From: Cannabis sativa
Lineage: Eukaryota > Streptophyta > Magnoliopsida > Rosales > Cannabaceae
Direction: 5' to 3'
NCBI RefSeq assembly: GCF_029168945.1
Contig: NC_083609.1
Location: 24,797,501 to 24,861,500 of the forward strand
Length of the DNA: 64,000 nt
Under the pieces are notes generated by a model that saw nothing but the letters and a program-made list of their open reading frames with translations, did not search any database and was not told the DNA's origin. How positions within the stretch are numbered: the first letter of the stretch is position 1; each line of letters begins with the position of its first letter. The position numbers and the translations under genes are program-made. Positions 60,559-64,000 of the stretch are shown piece after piece.

Positions 60559-62450
60559 GTTGGGTTTTATGCCCTAAATAAAACTCTTTACAATCTGATT
60601 AGTTATCAATATAAGAAATTTGAAGTGATTGATGTTTGCATGAATTTTACATGCTAATGGTTTAATATGTTTATTACATTTACACACAGAATCAGTTAAA
60701 TCCAGATCATATGTTTATTCACAATTACAGTATCGTCAACACAGTGGAATGTGATTGTGATCATATGAATCAAAAGACTTGGTCCCTGTTTCATCAGTGT
60801 TATTGGATTTACACTAATGTGATAATCAGCGATGATGTGTACTTACACTTGGAGTAAGTGTTATGTTCTTTCCAGGACATTAGTAAAGTATACTAGTTTC
60901 GAATGTATGGAGTATACATTGGACTGGACCGATATTGCAACTAAGTTAAGATATTACAAACTTACCGTTATGTATATCTTTCCAAGTCAATATCAGTAGT
61001 TGATCTTAAGATTAAAAGAATCTAAATCCTGATATGCTTAGGATCAACTCAGGAGTACTATTCATGTTCTTTGATTTATTAGTTAAGCCTACTTTTAGGT
61101 CAGGGTGATACGTATATTTTGGGAACATGATAGTATGATTGAGTGAGAGTGCTGAACATAAATATGGAATCTATAGCTTCTACTGGTGTATAGAAGTCAA
61201 GTGATGATTCTCTTCGAGCTTAGCAAATAGAAGTAAATGGATGAGCTCTTGTTTAACTGACTAATTACTAGATCACTAAACACCATTTAAAGGTAGCTAA
61301 GTGTTCTAAGGGGCAAAATACATTGAGGGGTGAGAACGGTAAGGAAATCCCATCTCGATGTAGATCATCCATATAGAGGATCTTTAAATCACAATAAGAT
61401 TATAACAATGGTTAAATGAGATAGCATATTGATATGGTGGAACATATAATATGCTCTATATAAGTCTGAGAGTGCAATTCTAAGTTCTAAGAGTGGATTC
61501 AATGAAGAATTAATAAGTAGGAATTTACTTGGTAAATTTGGTTCACTTATTGGAAGCTCAGCATATAGATCCATGGTCCCCATTCTAGTTGAGAACATTC
61601 TGCTTGTAAGACTCATTAATTGATTTGTGATTGATCAATTATAATTTTAAAGTTAGACTATGTCTAATTTGTGAATTTTTACTAAGCAGGGGTGAAATTG
61701 TAAAGAAAAGAGATTCTAGGTTTATTTATTTATTAATGGACTTTATATGTATAGTTAATAATTATATTAAATGACAATATTATTTAATAATCTATTTTAG
61801 TTATTAAATAATTAGTTTTGGCATTTAAAAGGTTAGAATTGGAAAATTGGCATTTTTGAGAAAATAGAAATAAAAATTGTGAAAACTACAAAATCCAGTG
61901 GGGCCCATAACTACACCATGGCCTGCCACTATTTGTGGGAATTCAAATTGATTTTTTTTCATTATTTTAATGCCAAATAATTCTAACCTAAACCTAGTAG
62001 TTGCCTATAAATAGAAAGTGATGGCTCAGTCAAATCACAAGTTTTTATAACATCTTCTGACAGAAATTTCTCTCTTCAGAAAAACTGAGCCTTCCCTACT
62101 TTCTATACCTGGACGAAATCCCTCTTCTCTTTTCCCTTCATAAATTTCGTGACCCTAGTGATAGAGTAAGTGCCCACACACAGCAAGTAGTAACTAGATC
62201 ATAGATTGGAAGACTGTGAAGGATCAAACTCAAAGAAGAAGGACATTCGGGCTCAGATCTTGATTATACTCTGCTACAGAAAGGATACAAGGGTTAGAGA
62301 TCTAAGTGGAAGGAGACATTAATTCCGCTGCATCAATGTAAGGTTTTCTTTATATGTGTTTAATTTATCGTTTTAGAAAGTTCATATTTAGGGTGTTTAA
62401 ACAACATACTTGTGAGTAGATCTAAGATCTTGGTAAAATAAATTCCTACA
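60559..62450 (+). repeat. Copia C 5' LTR
   Basis: 1,892 bp from TGTTGGGTTTTATGCC to AAATTCCTACA. It is the inverted relative of the Copia B LTRs, with many substitutions and small indels. Confidence 0.9.
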
Positions 62451-62452
62451 AC

Positions 62453-62466
62453 TGGCCTCAGAGCCA
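62453..62466 (+). other. Copia C primer binding site
   Basis: TGGCCTCAGAGCCA, two bases after the LTR. Same position and near-same sequence as in Copia B, a variant of the initiator tRNA-Met site. Confidence 0.8.
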
Positions 62467-62721
62467 TGGTAATTGATTTGCTTGCAAGAAATTTGGACTT
62501 TAAAACGATTATTTGTTATTTGGATGGTTTCATGTTGTATTGAGTGTTATATGATGATTGATTGATGTTTGTGAATTTTCGTGCAAAATAATTGAAGTTT
62601 TGTTTCTGGAATTATTTTTATTGGATAGTATGGAAAAAATTAAGCAAGTTACTTTGTTACAGAACTCAATTTCGATTTAATTTGAATTAGTTATGATTTT
62701 TTTGAAGAATCGAAAAAAGAT

Positions 62722-62922
62722 AAGGTGACTGTTCACCTTCACGCGTGCGCGGATTCAGAAAGCAACGATCGAGCTTGCTGTCTGAATCCCTCATGCGCAC
62801 GCGGATCACTTGTCTGAACCCCACTTACGCGCGCGGGAATGCTGCATATTCCCATTCCGCCGAGTTTTCTCGGCCCAGCAGCTGTTGGTGCGCGCGCGGA
62901 CGGTATGCAAAGCATACCGTCC
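62722..62922 (+). repeat. GC-rich hairpin series, Copia C leader
   Basis: Hairpins: 62722-62728/62733-62739 (7 bp), 62751-62765/62775-62789 (14 of 15, loop with CGATCG), 62835-62840/62848-62853 (6 bp), 62859-62864/62869-62874 (6 bp, TTTT loop) and 62898-62908/62912-62922 (11 bp, AAA loop). CG-rich leads ending GCGG precede three of them (62741-62752, 62827-62836, 62890-62899), plus one lead (62795-62804) without a good hairpin. Confidence 0.85.
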
Positions 62923-64000
62923 GTACAGCTCCACAAATTTTTGTTTTTCTTCGTTTTTTCATCCTTTTTCATGGAATTAACTTCCGATTTTTTGTGTAGT
63001 TTTGTATTTATATATTTACTATTCCTAATTCAACTCTAATTATCATAATGAATTAATTTAATATTTTTTAAATTTAATTCATGATATTAGTGTAATTTGA
63101 ATTTGAAATTAGTAAATATCTATCTTTTTGCTTCATTATCTATCTTATTTTTAAATTTGATTATATCTTATCTTATTTTTAAATTTAAGGTCAGATATTA
63201 AACTTTTTTAAATTATTTTTTTTTAAATATTTTGAGCTTATTTAAATTTAAAATAAGATAATTATAATCATGTAATTTTAAATAAATGTAAGATATTTTG
63301 CTAACTTTTAAATTTTGTTATTTTATTTATTTAAATTAAATTTAAAAATCTGAAAAAGATATTCATTTATCTTTTTTAATTTTTTATTTAATTTTTATTT
63401 ATAAAATAACATTTAATTTTTAAAAGTAGTTAGCAAATTTTGAAATGATATTTAGGTTAGTTAAAATCTAATTTTTTAAAATTGTAGGTTTAATTTTAAT
63501 TTTTTTTTAATAATTTCGAAATTTAAATTAATAATATTTTTTTTTGAAAATAAATATTTTTTTAAATTTTTTTCGAAAATTAATTTTTTTTTATTTTTCG
63601 AAAAATAAATTAATATTATTATTCATTTTATTTATTTATTTAATTTAATTATTTTCGAAATTTATTTATTTAAAATTAAATAAATCCTACTTCCAACTAT
63701 CGAGCTAACCTTGTTGCAGGAGTATGTGGTTTTAGCTTGTGTGTAAGTTTTCAAAACCTATTATTACTAGATTGCAAATAGCCATGGTTACTTTTTGCCA
63801 GATCTAATGATCTGATGGCTCCCTTGGTCAAGTTAATAATTTGTAACATGTAATTTTTACAATCTTCTTTCATCTGTGTATCACCTAGCAACATGATAGG
63901 ATCCATCCAAGTGTGTACCTGTGTGAGCCTATGTGTTTATTTTATTATATAGATGCATATAGGTTGTTGCTAAATAAAATGTCACACCATGATAGATTTT
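62923..64000 (+). other. Copia C leader, AT-rich part
   Basis: Very AT-rich non-coding DNA between the hairpin series and gag. 63895-64000 is related to 56290-56440 of Copia B in reverse orientation (shared ACCTAGCAACATGATAGGAT and AGGTTGTTGCTAAATAAAAT). No gene. Confidence 0.7.

Larger units (their letters stand above)
60559..64000 (+). mobile_element. Copia C: related copia element, 5' part
   Basis: 5' LTR 60559-62450, PBS at 62453, then a non-coding leader to the window end. LTR and leader are related to Copia B read in reverse (shared edges CTCACAAGTATGTTG-type and CATAAAACCCAACA-type), but clearly diverged. It is inserted in the RNase H region of Gypsy B. Left flank AGTAA (60554-60558) is the putative target copy. 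Gag and pol are outside the window. Confidence 0.9.

Noticed and set aside
62739..63039. Small ORFs over the GC-rich hairpin series of Copia C
   Set aside because: They differ in frame and strand, have no homologue in Copia B, and follow the hairpin composition.

Overview
This is AT-rich nuclear DNA of a flowering plant, almost certainly a eudicot. One host gene with spliceosomal introns sits among nested plant transposable elements (Helitrons, Ty1/copia, Ty3/gypsy, LINE, MITE). No bacterial, organellar or viral gene set is present. I cannot name the species from the sequence alone.

Left part (1-16026): the 3' part of an autonomous-type Helitron on the + strand. It has the C-terminus of a Pif1-like helicase, an RPA70-like gene with many introns, and a terminal hairpin followed by CTAG. 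A young copia element (Copia A, 2396-13366, minus strand, 5-bp target duplication TTCAA) sits inside an RPA exon. Copia A has SIRE/Maximus-like gag and pol plus an extra ORF between pol and its 3' LTR. Its LTRs carry an array of small stem-loops.

Middle part (16027-30484): a LINE fragment with a 15-bp target duplication; an unidentified 114-bp exon-like block; a candidate non-autonomous Helitron (17525-20858) that has captured the 3' exons of a quinone-oxidoreductase-type gene; a foldback MITE with a 9-bp target duplication; and the only apparently intact host gene, a nine-exon EDRF1-like gene (22459-29860).

Right part (30485-64000): a layered repeat nest. Gypsy A (30485-39053, target duplication GATAT) is a Tat-type element. 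It has lost reverse transcriptase, RNase H and most of integrase but keeps gag-protease and a spliced antisense ORF. Next is a minus-strand LINE, interrupted by a 2.5-kb LTR-like block and then cut by a second Tat-like element, Gypsy B (43581 to beyond 60558). Gypsy B is itself split by Copia B (49462-59494, minus strand, target duplication GTAAT) and by Copia C (60559 to the window end, plus strand). B and C are related elements in opposite orientation.

The window's genes do not form a pathway: apart from EDRF1 they are element proteins, mostly broken. The least expected signals are structural. They are (i) an array of six to seven hairpins with a shared GGGA(G) loop and unrelated stems in the transcribed part of the Copia A LTR, (ii) repeated GC-rich 'CGCGCGCGG plus hairpin' modules in the leaders of Copia B and C, where stems differ but pairing is kept, and (iii) two tandem related foldbacks upstream of the Gypsy A antisense ORF. 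A caution about data quality also arises: the two Copia A LTRs differ mainly at CAG/CTG sites, which may reflect consensus errors at methylated CHG positions and would explain several frameshifts in that element.
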